Source: Pseudobacteriovorax antillogorgiicola
GTDB taxonomy: Bacteria > Bdellovibrionota_B > Oligoflexia > Oligoflexales > Oligoflexaceae
Length of the DNA: 64,000 nucleotides
NCBI RefSeq assembly: GCF_900177345.1
Contig: NZ_FWZT01000007.1
Location: forward strand, 124,001-188,000
Direction: 5' to 3'
Below, piece by piece: positions 8,372 to 17,106 of this stretch. Position 1 is the stretch's first letter; each line of letters begins with the position of its first letter. The translations under genes were made by a program, and so were the position numbers. A model generated the notes under the pieces. It saw only the letters and a list, made by a program, of their open reading frames with translations, searched no databases and had not been told where the DNA came from.

Positions 8372-8986
8372 TTATTCTTGGGCATCATTCCATGACATGC
8401 GAACTTTGGCATCAGGATTGGTAATAAGCAGTACTTTGGCAGATTGGTTGACCAATTGTTGCGTCGAGGAGCCGCCAGCAGGGCTATCGAAGATGACAAG
8501 ATATTCTTGGGTCCAGAGGTTGACAGCGGGGAAGTAGGCCTTCCATCGCTCTTTGCGGGAAAGCTTTTTGACAAGAACTGGGGAGTAACTTTGATCCCCT
8601 TCTTTTAGAATGATATTCCAAAGGTTTTGATCCCTGAGGTCCTCGCGCTCATCGTTGGCGACGTAAAGCGAAATAAAAAACCCAGTTTTTGCCGAGGCTT
8701 CAGAAAGAATAGGTGTAGGATCTTCAAATAAGGTCTTATGCCGATCTGCGATCGCCTGGCGAAAGTCAGCAGACAGGTGTGTTGCATGTATGACGTATTT
8801 GGTTTCGAAGTTCTCAATCACCTCGTACTGATTGGTAGCCTCGTGATAAACGTCATCATAGCGGATGTCTTCAGCGATGGACGGGTTGATCTCAACCTCT
8901 TCGTCCAGGCTTGTCAGGCATGAGCTGAGGCTGAGCCCTAAAAGAATGGCAAATGATAGCCTAGATCGTAACCTGGTTGCGGCCAT
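8372..8986 (-). CDS. predicted lipoprotein
   Basis: 204 aa from the ATG at 8986. A basic n-region and hydrophobic stretch are followed by a lipobox ending LSLSSC (Cys ~22), and acidic residues follow the Cys. Two more upstream starts are possible (9019 and 9070), but they would place a long tail before the signal peptide. The mature part is mixed alpha/beta and not recognised. The start lies inside the 3' end of the FHA-GGDEF gene (26-nt overlap), so the two are an operon and are probably translationally coupled. Confidence 0.75.
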   Translation of the reverse strand: MAATRLRSRLSFAILLGLSLSSCLTSLDEEVEINPSIAEDIRYDDVYHEATNQYEVIENFETKYVIHATHLSADFRQAIADRHKTLFEDPTPILSEASAKTGFFISLYVANDEREDLRDQNLWNIILKEGDQSYSPVLVKKLSRKERWKAYFPAVNLWTQEYLVIFDSPAGGSSTQQLVNQSAKVLLITNPDAKVRMSWNDAQE

Positions 8987-9842
8987 TGGTTTTTGATTGA
9001 TAGAGTTTCTTATCAGCATCTTCGAGCAAATCCTTCGGTGACGACATACTGGGGTTGAGCTGGGAAACACCTAGAGAAATCGTTTGCTTGATCGCATGAC
9101 CTTCGGTCTCAAACGAATGAGACTCGCAGGTGGTACGAATCCGTTCTGCAAGTTCGTACGCGGTTTTCGCATCTGTCGCAGGCAAGAGGATGACAAACTC
9201 CTCGCCTCCAAAGCGGCAAAATATATCGTCCTTGCGGATAATTGATTTCACGAGATTTGCAGCTTCTTTCAAGATGAAATCACCCACATTATGCCCGTAG
9301 GTATCATTGACTTTCTTAAAGAAATCTAAGTCGAAGTAGATTAGTGACAGGGGGCGGCTGTAGGTGCGACTGAATTTAAATTCAGATTCCAAGGCTTCAA
9401 TCAGATATTTCTTATTGAATGTCTGGGTACCGCCATCAATGGTTGCCATGCGATAGATCTTATCATGGAAAACATTTTCAACATTACCTTGAGCGAAGAA
9501 CTTGAACACAATGTTGCCTAGGCGGATAATATCGCCATCTCGGAGGGAGTATGCTGTGGAGATCTTCTCATCATTGACATAGGTGCCATTGGAACTACCC
9601 AGATCGGCTATTGATATAGAGTCTCCGACAGCCGTGCATTGGGCGTGATTTCGCGACACACTCTGCTCATTGATCACGATCTGAACATTGGGTGAACGGC
9701 CGACGACCATTTCTTTTTGGTCCAGCACGTAGCGCTTACCTAAATTAGTTCCGCTATACTGAACGAAACACGCGGGAGACTTTTTCGGTGGATTGAATAT
9801 ACTAGCACCGGGGTCTGCGATAACGGTCTTATCATCAGCCAT
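8961..9842 (-). CDS. FHA domain-GGDEF diguanylate cyclase
   Basis: 293 aa, cytoplasmic. An FHA phosphothreonine-binding domain (~25-115) shows the GRS, SVSRNHAQ and LGSSNGTYVN signatures. A GGDEF domain (~130-290) follows with DLDFFKKVND, FCRFGGEEF as active-site loop and RKDD five residues before it, matching the RxxD inhibitory site. It should therefore make c-di-GMP and be product-inhibited. The architecture equals that of Bdellovibrio DgcB, in which the FHA domain couples a phosphorylation signal to c-di-GMP. A Ser/Thr kinase, a PP2C phosphatase and a PilZ receptor occur elsewhere in this window, but a link is inference. Confidence 0.92.
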   Translation of the reverse strand: MADDKTVIADPGASIFNPPKKSPACFVQYSGTNLGKRYVLDQKEMVVGRSPNVQIVINEQSVSRNHAQCTAVGDSISIADLGSSNGTYVNDEKISTAYSLRDGDIIRLGNIVFKFFAQGNVENVFHDKIYRMATIDGGTQTFNKKYLIEALESEFKFSRTYSRPLSLIYFDLDFFKKVNDTYGHNVGDFILKEAANLVKSIIRKDDIFCRFGGEEFVILLPATDAKTAYELAERIRTTCESHSFETEGHAIKQTISLGVSQLNPSMSSPKDLLEDADKKLYQSKTNGRNQVTI

Positions 9843-9985
9843 CTTGCTCTTTCACCCGTTCGTTAGTTGTCTTTGATTGTTATCTTTTCAGAGGATACCA
9901 TTTTGCCCTGGTCACTGCAATCGCTTGCGTGCCGGAAAGCCTTTTTATCCAATTCCCTTGTAAGTCCTAGTTATTTGCTACATAC

Positions 9986-10072
9986 CTAAAAGACAACCGT
10001 CTTTTTAGAGATTTAATTGCAAGGGCTACCTCAGAGAGGTATAGAGAGTCTATTGAGAAGAGCGAATCGCTC
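9986..10072 (+). promoter_or_regulatory. ugd leader with three consecutive short hairpins
   Basis: Hairpin 1: CTAAAAGAC / GTCTTTTTAG (9986-10009, one bulged T). Hairpin 2: TACCTC-AGA-GAGGTA (10027-10041). Hairpin 3: GAGCGA-A-TCGCTC (10060-10072). The ribosome site AAAGGA and the ugd ATG follow at once. The stems are short, but all three fall in order just before the gene. A leader-RNA role is inferred. Confidence 0.4.
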
Positions 10073-10086
10073 AGAAAGGAAGTTTC

Positions 10087-11427
10087 ATGCGCGTTGTAAT
10101 GGTTGGTACTGGCTATGTTGGCTTGGTTTCCGGAACTTGTTTGTCGGAAGTTGGTCATAATGTCGCATGTGTGGACCTGAATGAGGAAAAAATCAAGCTC
10201 CTCAAGGACGGCACCTCGCCAATCTACGAACCAGGGTTGGAAAACCTCATCCGGCGCAACATGGAGCACGACCGGCTTACATTTACCACCAGGATCAGCG
10301 AAGTTTTAGGTAACGCTGATGTAGCATTTATTGCGGTTGGTACCCCTGAGGGGGAAGACGGCTCGGCAGACGTTCGCTATGTGGAAGCCGTAGCTGAATC
10401 CATCGGCAAGCTGGTTGAGCGTAATCTCATGGTTGTTGTGAAATCGACGGTTCCCGTGGGAACTTGCGATCTGGTTGAGGAAACGATTCAGAAGCAGCTG
10501 GCCCAGCGTCAGTCAAATGTGAAAGTTACTGTCGCTTCTAATCCAGAGTTTTTGAAAGAAGGTGATGCCATTGGCGACTTTATGAAGCCTGATCGCATTA
10601 TCGTTGGCCTAAACGATCCAGAAGGCCAGGCTGTTTTTAGAGACCTCTACGGACCGTTTGTACTTGATGATCAAGGCAAGCTCCTGTTTATGGATCGCCG
10701 ATCGAGTGAGCTAACAAAATACGGCGCGAACTCGATGCTCGCGACACGTATCTCTTTTATGAACGAGCTATCCCTTCTATGTGAAAGACTGGGTGCGGAT
10801 ATCGATAAGGTTCGCCAGGGAATTGGCACTGACCCTCGCATTGGCAAAAAGTTCCTTTATGCTGGCCCTGGGTATGGCGGCTCATGCTTCCCGAAAGATG
10901 TAGCAGCACTTCTTAAGACGGGAGAAAAGAACGCGGTCGAACTCGAAGTCCTTAACGCAGTAACCCGAGCGAACGTTGCCCAGAAGAATCGAGCTGCAGA
11001 TAAGATTATTGCCCACTTCAAAGACTTGAACGGCAAGCGAATCGCCGTGTGGGGGCTTGCATTTAAGCCCGGCACCGACGATGTTCGAGAAGCGCCTGCA
11101 AAAACCATCATTCAAAAACTTTTGGATCAAGGTGCCTATGTGGTTGCCCATGACCCCCAGGGGCAAGGTAATTTTGCGCGGGAGTTTGGTGATCATGAGC
11201 GACTTGTTTATGCGGACTCATCTTACGAAGCTCTCCGAGGTGCGGATGCGATGGTGCTTGTTACCGAGTGGAGCGAGTATCGGCGTCCCAACTGGGATAA
11301 GGCAGCTGATATGATGGCTGGCAAAGTTGTTTTCGATCTGCGCAATCAGTACCAATCACAGGAATTACACGATCGCGGCTACCACTACGAATGTATGGGG
11401 CGCCCCGATTCTAAACTTCTATCGTAG
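10087..11427 (+). CDS. ugd: UDP-glucose 6-dehydrogenase
   Basis: 446 aa, full length for the UDP-glucose/GDP-mannose dehydrogenase family. The N-terminal Rossmann motif is VGTGYVG. The catalytic Cys loop is GYGGSCFPKD (~residue 260), with the conserved EAPA segment in the C-terminal nucleotide domain. It oxidises UDP-glucose to UDP-glucuronate with two NAD+, for envelope or exopolysaccharide sugars. It lies alone rather than in a polysaccharide cluster. The ribosome site AAAGGA precedes the ATG, and the leader is structured. Confidence 0.95.
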   Translation: MRVVMVGTGYVGLVSGTCLSEVGHNVACVDLNEEKIKLLKDGTSPIYEPGLENLIRRNMEHDRLTFTTRISEVLGNADVAFIAVGTPEGEDGSADVRYVEAVAESIGKLVERNLMVVVKSTVPVGTCDLVEETIQKQLAQRQSNVKVTVASNPEFLKEGDAIGDFMKPDRIIVGLNDPEGQAVFRDLYGPFVLDDQGKLLFMDRRSSELTKYGANSMLATRISFMNELSLLCERLGADIDKVRQGIGTDPRIGKKFLYAGPGYGGSCFPKDVAALLKTGEKNAVELEVLNAVTRANVAQKNRAADKIIAHFKDLNGKRIAVWGLAFKPGTDDVREAPAKTIIQKLLDQGAYVVAHDPQGQGNFAREFGDHERLVYADSSYEALRGADAMVLVTEWSEYRRPNWDKAADMMAGKVVFDLRNQYQSQELHDRGYHYECMGRPDSKLLS

Positions 11428-11431
11428 ACCA

Positions 11432-11453
11432 AAAGGGGCCTTGATGGCCCTTG
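11432..11453 (+). terminator. weak terminator-like hairpin after ugd
   Basis: AAGGGGCC and GGCCCTT enclose a 5-nt loop, followed by a short, broken T-run. It lies in the 42 nt between ugd and the SCO-like gene. Partial read-through is likely, since the downstream gene is close. Confidence 0.35.
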
Positions 11454-11469
11454 TTCCAGAAAGGACGCT

Positions 11470-12129
11470 ATGAAGTCTCGTCACAGCAAAGCTCTTAAGG
11501 TATCTCTTCTTGTGTTGGTTCTTGGCTCATTGCCCATCCTCTATCTTGCAAAGCAATACCAGGAAAATGTTGTCCTCGATGTCACTAAGTTTGGCGTCGT
11601 TCCAAACTTCCAGATGATGTTCGAAAACAACCCTAAAGGGATGACTCATTTCGATACAGAGCGACATAGCACCGTCGTTTTGCTCACTGAAGATGGTTGT
11701 CAGGCGACGTGTCCCGAGCTTGTGACACAAATGCAGCAAATTAGAGATTACTACGATCAAAACCTAAAAGGTGATGTGACCGACCCAAATACACCCCTAT
11801 CGGTACGATTTGTGGTGCAGTCGAAGGGCGGTTATGAAGGCTTTCCATCAGATTGGGACCATGCCTTAATGGATGAGGAAACAGCCTTTCTGGTTCCTGA
11901 CGTAAAAAAAGATGGGCCATTTCCAGCCTTCGTTCTCATTGATGACGCCAGTTTTTACAGGGGTTTTGTCCCTAGCAATGATCCCATGCTTCTTGAAAAG
12001 CTCAGCACCGAGCTAACGAGGATGACCTCCAGCCAGTTTTTGATGCACTATGTAACCAAACAGACTTTAATGTGGAATAAAGTCAAGGGGCGTGATCTGA
12101 AGAACGAGGACGCTAGCTCAAAGATGTAG
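11470..12129 (+). CDS. SCO1/SenC-like thioredoxin-fold protein, membrane-anchored
   Basis: 219 aa. An N-terminal hydrophobic segment (~9-28) acts as signal anchor. A thioredoxin-like domain follows with GCQATCPEL (~residue 76), matching the CxxxCP copper/redox motif of SCO proteins, and an FYRGFV stretch near the C-terminus resembling the late SCO motif. SCO proteins deliver copper to, or reduce, the CuA site of cytochrome oxidase. Identity is low, the usual downstream metal-binding His is not obvious, and no cytochrome oxidase gene is nearby. It precedes a disulfide oxidoreductase gene on the same strand. Confidence 0.55.
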   Translation: MKSRHSKALKVSLLVLVLGSLPILYLAKQYQENVVLDVTKFGVVPNFQMMFENNPKGMTHFDTERHSTVVLLTEDGCQATCPELVTQMQQIRDYYDQNLKGDVTDPNTPLSVRFVVQSKGGYEGFPSDWDHALMDEETAFLVPDVKKDGPFPAFVLIDDASFYRGFVPSNDPMLLEKLSTELTRMTSSQFLMHYVTKQTLMWNKVKGRDLKNEDASSKM

Positions 12130-12209
12130 CTGCTCCCAGGCAAGCCAAACTTGTCGTATTGACGTGGAATGGGCACCTGTTGCCCCTTGCCGCAGCACTC
12201 AAGCCCCTA

Positions 12210-12218
12210 TGTTATAGT
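12210..12218 (+). promoter_or_regulatory. candidate extended -10 promoter
   Basis: TGT followed by TATAGT (12213-12218, five of six consensus bases), 33 nt before the flavoprotein ATG at 12251. No -35 at ideal spacing is seen; TTGCCG lies 20 nt upstream. Extended -10 elements often act without one. Confidence 0.4.
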
Positions 12219-12250
12219 AGATGAAACTGTTGATCATGTGAGGTCTTGGG

Positions 12251-13684
12251 ATGAGTGATACGTATAATCTTGTTGTTATTGGCGCCGGTTCAGGGGGCTT
12301 GATCAGCTCCTTAATTGGGGCAGCTGTAAAGGCTAAAGTTGCTCTCATTGAAAAAAATAAGATGGGTGGTGACTGTCTTAATTATGGCTGTGTACCCTCG
12401 AAGGCCATCATTAAATCTGCGCGATTTGTTCAAGAAATCAAACGACACAAAGACTACGGGATAAAAGAAGCAAGCTTCGAACTTGATTTTTCTGAAGTGA
12501 TGGAGCGAGTCCAAGACAAGATCAAACGGATTGAGCCTCACGATAGTGTGGAGCGCTATACCAGTTTGGGAGTTGAGTGCTTCCAGGGTGAAGCTGAGAT
12601 CATTGATGCTCATACGGTGAAAGTGGGCGACAAGGTTCTCAAGACGAAGAATATTGTTCTTGCAATGGGTGCCTCGCCGTTCGTGCCGCCGATCAAAAAT
12701 ATTGATTCCGTTGAGTACCTAACTTCAGAAAATCTGTGGGACATTCGTGAATTGCCCAAGCGTCTTGTGATCTTGGGTGGTGGGCCGATTGGCTGTGAAA
12801 TGGCACAAGCCTTCAATCGGCTCGGTTCCGAGGTGACCCAAGTTGAGATGGCTGATCGCATTCTGCCCCGAGAAGACGATGATATTGCGAAATTCGTGAT
12901 TGATCGCATGAGAGAGGAAGGGGTTCAGATTCTACACAAAACCGCAGCAAAAGAAGTCACTCAAGAGAATGGCGAGAATCTACTTCTCTGTGATGCACCG
13001 GGCGGTCAGAAGAAGATTCCCTTTGATAAAATACTCATCGCAGTGGGTCGAAAAGCGAATACCCAAGGAGTTGATTGGCAAAGGCTTGGGATTGATTTAA
13101 ACCCCAACGGTACCATCAAAGTCGATGAATACCTTCGGTCTACCAAAAAGAACATTTACGCCTGTGGTGATATCGCCGGACCTTATCAGTTTACCCATGT
13201 GGCTTCTCATCAAGCCTGGTATTGCTCGGTCAACGCCCTATTTTCTCCGTTTAAAAAGTTTAAAGTGGATTACCGGGTGATTTCTTGGGTGACCTTTACC
13301 GACCCTGAGATTGCCCAAGTAGGGATGAACGAAAAGGCCGCGAAAGAGGCGGGCGTCCCCTACGAAGTTTACACCTATGACATGACCGAATTGGACCGTG
13401 CGATCACAGAGTCAGAAGACTACGGAATGATCAAAGTTCTTACCAAACCGGGAACCGATAAAATCATCGGGGCGACGATTGTCTCTCACCTCGCTGGTGA
13501 ATTGATTGGCGAGTTTGTGACAGCCATGAAGTATAATATCGGACTCAATAAGATCCTAGGCACCATTCACGCTTATCCTACGTTTATCGAAGCCAACAAA
13601 GGGGTCGCTGGTGTCTGGAAGAGAGCTACAGCTCCTCAATGGGCGCTATCAATTCTCGAAAAGTTTCATAAGATGCGTCGGTAA
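12251..13684 (+). CDS. class I pyridine nucleotide-disulfide oxidoreductase (mercuric reductase-like)
   Basis: 477 aa. FAD motif GAGSGG near the start; redox pair in GGDCLNYGCVPSK (~38-50); NAD(P) motif LGGGPIGCEMA; second FAD motif ACGDIAGP; C-terminal His-Pro-Glu active site IHAYPTFIEA. It has no N-terminal HMA domain and no C-terminal vicinal Cys pair, so true mercuric reductase activity is unlikely. Proteins of this shape are often annotated 'mercuric reductase family' or dihydrolipoyl dehydrogenase-like, with unknown substrate. No E1/E2 genes accompany it. Confidence 0.85.
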   Translation: MSDTYNLVVIGAGSGGLISSLIGAAVKAKVALIEKNKMGGDCLNYGCVPSKAIIKSARFVQEIKRHKDYGIKEASFELDFSEVMERVQDKIKRIEPHDSVERYTSLGVECFQGEAEIIDAHTVKVGDKVLKTKNIVLAMGASPFVPPIKNIDSVEYLTSENLWDIRELPKRLVILGGGPIGCEMAQAFNRLGSEVTQVEMADRILPREDDDIAKFVIDRMREEGVQILHKTAAKEVTQENGENLLLCDAPGGQKKIPFDKILIAVGRKANTQGVDWQRLGIDLNPNGTIKVDEYLRSTKKNIYACGDIAGPYQFTHVASHQAWYCSVNALFSPFKKFKVDYRVISWVTFTDPEIAQVGMNEKAAKEAGVPYEVYTYDMTELDRAITESEDYGMIKVLTKPGTDKIIGATIVSHLAGELIGEFVTAMKYNIGLNKILGTIHAYPTFIEANKGVAGVWKRATAPQWALSILEKFHKMRR

Positions 13685-13734
13685 GGGTTTGCTTTGTTGG
13701 CATGACACACTAGGGCATCGCTTTCTTGAACTTG

Positions 13735-13779
13735 AAAAACCGGGGACCCAGAGATGGGTCGAGAGCCCGGTTTTTTTTT
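13735..13779 (+). terminator. rho-independent terminator
   Basis: AACCGGG (13738-13744) pairs with CCCGGTT (13766-13772), with inner ACCC/GGGT pairs, followed by a run of nine T. It ends the flavoprotein transcript. Confidence 0.85.
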
Positions 13780-13813
13780 GATATAAGGAAAGTTCACTGA
13801 CGATGAGGAGTTC

Positions 13814-15076
13814 ATGGAGCTTTTACTTGGCCTTTGTTTAGGCATCTTGCTTAGTTTGTGCGTCTTTTTGATATATTTGAGGCGAAAGGATCAAGCCATT
13901 GCAATGCTCCAGCAGGAGCGGGACAGCCTCGATGCGGAGCTTGTTGTGGAAAAAAAACTCCACGAAGAGCGCAAGGCTATGTTTGCCTCTTTGGAAGAGC
14001 GCCTGAATCAATCGTTTAAATCCATATCGAGCGATGTTTTAAGCAACAGCAACCGCGGCTTTATGCAGCTGGCTGAGTCTGTGCTTTCTAAATATGAAGA
14101 AAAAGCGGTGCAGCGCTTTGATAATAAAGAAGATGCCATCGGGAAGCTCATTGAACCGATCCATAAGTCCCTCGATCATTTTAACGATCATGTCCATGCT
14201 ATCGAAAAGCAACGAATGGTTGCCTACCAAAGTGTCAAGGAGCAGATCGATTCTCTAAAAGATGCCCATCAGTCATTGATGACAGAAACCAGTCGCCTCG
14301 CTGGTGCGTTAAAGTCTCCGACAGCCCGAGGCCGGTGGGGTGAGGTGCAGCTTAGAAGAGTTGTAGAGCTAGCAGGGATGCTGGCTCACTGCGATTTTAT
14401 GGAGCAGGCATCCTTGGATGCGGACCAAAAACGCCTCCGGCCTGATATGCTGGTTCAGCTACCGGGAGAAAGGCTTATCGCCGTCGATGCGAAAGTGCCT
14501 TTGCAAGCCTATCTGGAAGCGATGGAGGAACAGGACTACGATCGCCGCAAAGCTTACTTGAGCAAGCATGCTCAGCAGGTGAAGCGTCAGATCATGGATC
14601 TCTCTAAGAAGTCCTATTGGTCTGCTTTTGAAGGCTCTCCAGAATTTGTCATTCTGTTTCTGCCTGGAGAATCGTTCTTTGCAGCAGCGCTGGAAGCAGA
14701 TTCCAGTTTGATTGAACTTGGCGCTGAGCAAAGGGTAGTGGTCGCTACGCCGACGACTTTGATTGCCCTCCTGAGGACGGTAGCCTTGGCCTGGCGTCAG
14801 GAGACTCTTGCGGCCAATTCCAAGCATATTGCTCGCTTGGGTAAAGATCTACATCAAAGGGTCTGCGACTTTTCTTATCATATGGCCGACATGGGTAAAC
14901 ATCTGAAGAACAGTGTCGGTTCTTACAATAAAGCTGTGGGTACCTTGGAAACGCGGCTGCTAGTAACGACTCGCAAATTTAAGAGCTTGGGAATTGAAGA
15001 GGGGAAGAAAGAGGCAGCTGAAGTTCTGCCTTTGGATGTGGATACGCGTCCCCTCACTGATCCGTCTCTATTCTGA
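13814..15076 (+). CDS. rmuC: DNA recombination protein RmuC
   Basis: 420 aa. An N-terminal transmembrane anchor (~3-23) is followed by a long coiled coil (~25-150) and the RmuC nuclease-like core (~160-365). The core carries the typical TARGRWGEVQLRRVVELAGM, RLRPDMLVQLPG and VDAKVPLQAY segments. RmuC belongs to the PD-(D/E)xK-like nuclease group and limits inversion at short repeats. Its last 9 nt overlap, tail to tail, the end of xseB. Another DNA-repair exonuclease (xseAB) thus lies beside it on the opposite strand. Confidence 0.93.
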   Translation: MELLLGLCLGILLSLCVFLIYLRRKDQAIAMLQQERDSLDAELVVEKKLHEERKAMFASLEERLNQSFKSISSDVLSNSNRGFMQLAESVLSKYEEKAVQRFDNKEDAIGKLIEPIHKSLDHFNDHVHAIEKQRMVAYQSVKEQIDSLKDAHQSLMTETSRLAGALKSPTARGRWGEVQLRRVVELAGMLAHCDFMEQASLDADQKRLRPDMLVQLPGERLIAVDAKVPLQAYLEAMEEQDYDRRKAYLSKHAQQVKRQIMDLSKKSYWSAFEGSPEFVILFLPGESFFAAALEADSSLIELGAEQRVVVATPTTLIALLRTVALAWRQETLAANSKHIARLGKDLHQRVCDFSYHMADMGKHLKNSVGSYNKAVGTLETRLLVTTRKFKSLGIEEGKKEAAEVLPLDVDTRPLTDPSLF

Positions 15077-15271
15077 GCCATCATACTTAGCGTGTAGGTC
15101 TTCGACTTTGGCTTTGGTTTGCTGTAGACGGTCACGCATGAGCTGGATAAGTTCGTAGCCTCGCTCGACCTTGTTGACCATTTGGTCTAGGTCTAGGTCT
15201 GGTGAGGACATCTCTTTGACGATGCCTTCTACCTCTTCAAGCATGGTTTGATACTTCAAAGATTCTTTCAT
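15068..15271 (-). CDS. xseB: exodeoxyribonuclease VII small subunit
   Basis: 67 aa from the ATG at 15271, 4 nt after the xseA stop. The TTG at 15292 would overlap xseA and is not needed. It shows the YQTMLEEVEGIV opening and the LDLDQMVNKVERG helix of XseB, which wraps the large subunit's coiled coil. Length and placement after xseA are typical. AAGGA precedes the start at 11 nt. Confidence 0.9.
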   Translation of the reverse strand: MKESLKYQTMLEEVEGIVKEMSSPDLDLDQMVNKVERGYELIQLMRDRLQQTKAKVEDLHAKYDGSE

Positions 15272-15275
15272 AATT

Positions 15276-16979
15276 CTATATGTCCTTTTCAATGGATTGA
15301 ATAGTCAGATGCAGCCTGCCATCGAGCAGCCTGGTTTGGAGCGGCTGGCTCTGGTCGAGGTCAGAGATGCGTTTAATTTGCTTTTGGTTTTGAACGAGCT
15401 GAGTCCAGCCTTGTTTGAGCCAAGGCGTGGGGTCCTTGGCTACCATAAACGTATAATGTTGCTGGAGCATTTGCTCTTGGCGATTGATCGAGTCGAAAGC
15501 CTTGATCTTGAGCTTGCCCTGACTTTGATCGATACCCCTCTCTAGGGTGTTTATATAGCTGTTAATGCGCTCTCGCAGCGAAAATCGCACTTGCTGAGCA
15601 AACTGCTGATGACGCGCTACATGCTTTTGGCTCAACATGGCCAGTGAGCGAGCCTGCTGGTTGAGCTTGGCCTCCACGCTTTGGGTCGAGCGGTGGTACT
15701 GAGCCTGGATTTGGCTTGACATATAGGTGATATGTTCCGACATCTGGCTCAGATAGCCTTGGCTAAAGGAGCGCAGCGATTCTGAAAGCTGGATCTGCTG
15801 CTGGGCTTTTTGATTCAGGATCTCTGTGGCAAGACCGAGAAGCCGTTGGGAGCCTTGTTGCAGTCGTTCATTGGCTGTAGCAAAGCACGATAGGATAAAG
15901 TCTGCGGCCGCTGTCGGAGTCTTTTCCCGCCTAAATGCAATTTCCTCAGCGATACAAATATCATCGTGGTGACCAATAGCTGCAACAATAGGGGTGTCGC
16001 TATGGGCAACGGCCATAGCGATACCACGATCATCGAACCACCTTAGATCAGCGTTACTGCCGCCTCCGCGGGTGATGACAATGTAGTCACAGCTCATCTG
16101 CTCCAGGCGTTTTATCCCTTGGATAACCGCCTCAACAGTTTTCTCGCCCTGCATTTGAGATGGGATAAAGGCAACCTGGCCAGGGAATCCGTAGGCTCGC
16201 AATTGGTCGAGAAAATCGCTTTTGGCTCGGGAACCTTCTGCACTGAGGAGGCCTATCTTAAATGGAAATATGGAGCCTTCTAGCTGTTTGTTCTTGCGAT
16301 CAAGGCCTTGGCTTCGGAGCTCCTTAAGAAGCTTCTCCCTGGCGAGCGCTAGAGCGCCTTTGGTGAAGTTAGGATCGATGTCCAGAATGTTGAGGCTAAT
16401 GGAACCGCGATCCTTGTAAAAACCCACCTGGACCAAAGCCCTAATCTTCATGCCCTCCTGAAGTATATCATCGAGGGACTCTTTGAGCTTGCGGTTGAGG
16501 GCCTCTTGAGTGGAACGCCATAGAGTAGCATTCACGGTCATAGTTGCAGATTTAGAAGCGCCTTCTTTAAAGTCAGCGAGCTGCAAATAGGTACCGGTGT
16601 GCCGCCTGCTCAGGCTTTGGATCTCGCCTATCACCCATTCAGCTCTAGGAAAGCCCTGTTGTATGTGAAGATGGACCCGGGTCATCAGCTCGGAAATAGA
16701 TAAACCGTCTACCTTAACAGAGCCCGGTTCGTCAGCCGAAACAGGAGCTTTTGGCTGTGGCTGTTTGTTCTGGTGAGGGCTTTGGATTTTAAGTGGGCCT
16801 CCCCCGACACGCTTGCAAAGGGCCTTGATTTCAGTCAAAGCGGCGTCGTTGATAGGGATCGCCCAAACCTTGTCGCCACCTTGGAAGCGTCCACCGCAGG
16901 ATTTTATAATGTCTTTGTATGGGTAAGTCTTACCAGAAACTATAATTATATCATCGACTTGTCTGTAGTAGATCGCCAA
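15276..16979 (-). CDS. xseA: exodeoxyribonuclease VII large subunit with extra N-terminal domain
   Basis: 567 aa, about 110 longer than typical XseA. Residues ~95-185 are the OB-fold (SISELMTRVH, EWVIGEIQSLSRR). The catalytic core carries TRGGGSNADLRWFDD, AIGHHDD and TPTAAA, where most homologs have GHETD. A long coiled coil follows to the C-terminus. Residues 1-~60 form an unusual small domain with VSGKTYPYKD, CGGRF and KVWAIP, like the single-domain modules that carry a Lys/Gly-Gly-Arg-Phe/Trp-x-x-Pro pattern. It degrades ssDNA to oligonucleotides together with XseB encoded downstream. Confidence 0.92.
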   Translation of the reverse strand: MAIYYRQVDDIIIVSGKTYPYKDIIKSCGGRFQGGDKVWAIPINDAALTEIKALCKRVGGGPLKIQSPHQNKQPQPKAPVSADEPGSVKVDGLSISELMTRVHLHIQQGFPRAEWVIGEIQSLSRRHTGTYLQLADFKEGASKSATMTVNATLWRSTQEALNRKLKESLDDILQEGMKIRALVQVGFYKDRGSISLNILDIDPNFTKGALALAREKLLKELRSQGLDRKNKQLEGSIFPFKIGLLSAEGSRAKSDFLDQLRAYGFPGQVAFIPSQMQGEKTVEAVIQGIKRLEQMSCDYIVITRGGGSNADLRWFDDRGIAMAVAHSDTPIVAAIGHHDDICIAEEIAFRREKTPTAAADFILSCFATANERLQQGSQRLLGLATEILNQKAQQQIQLSESLRSFSQGYLSQMSEHITYMSSQIQAQYHRSTQSVEAKLNQQARSLAMLSQKHVARHQQFAQQVRFSLRERINSYINTLERGIDQSQGKLKIKAFDSINRQEQMLQQHYTFMVAKDPTPWLKQGWTQLVQNQKQIKRISDLDQSQPLQTRLLDGRLHLTIQSIEKDI

Positions 16980-17106
16980 CTTTGCCTCCTATGGAGCCCA
17001 GGCTAACCTTTGGCTTGGGGCTTGTCAACGACAGCCGTTCCTAGCTGGTCTTTCCAGAGGTTTCCCCTTAGAATGGAGGCAGACAATGCCAAGAGGAGCA
17101 ATTGCA

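Noticed and set aside
8987-9070. Upstream in-frame starts of the lipoprotein gene
   Set aside because: They would add a long tail before the signal peptide and lie deeper inside the cyclase gene.
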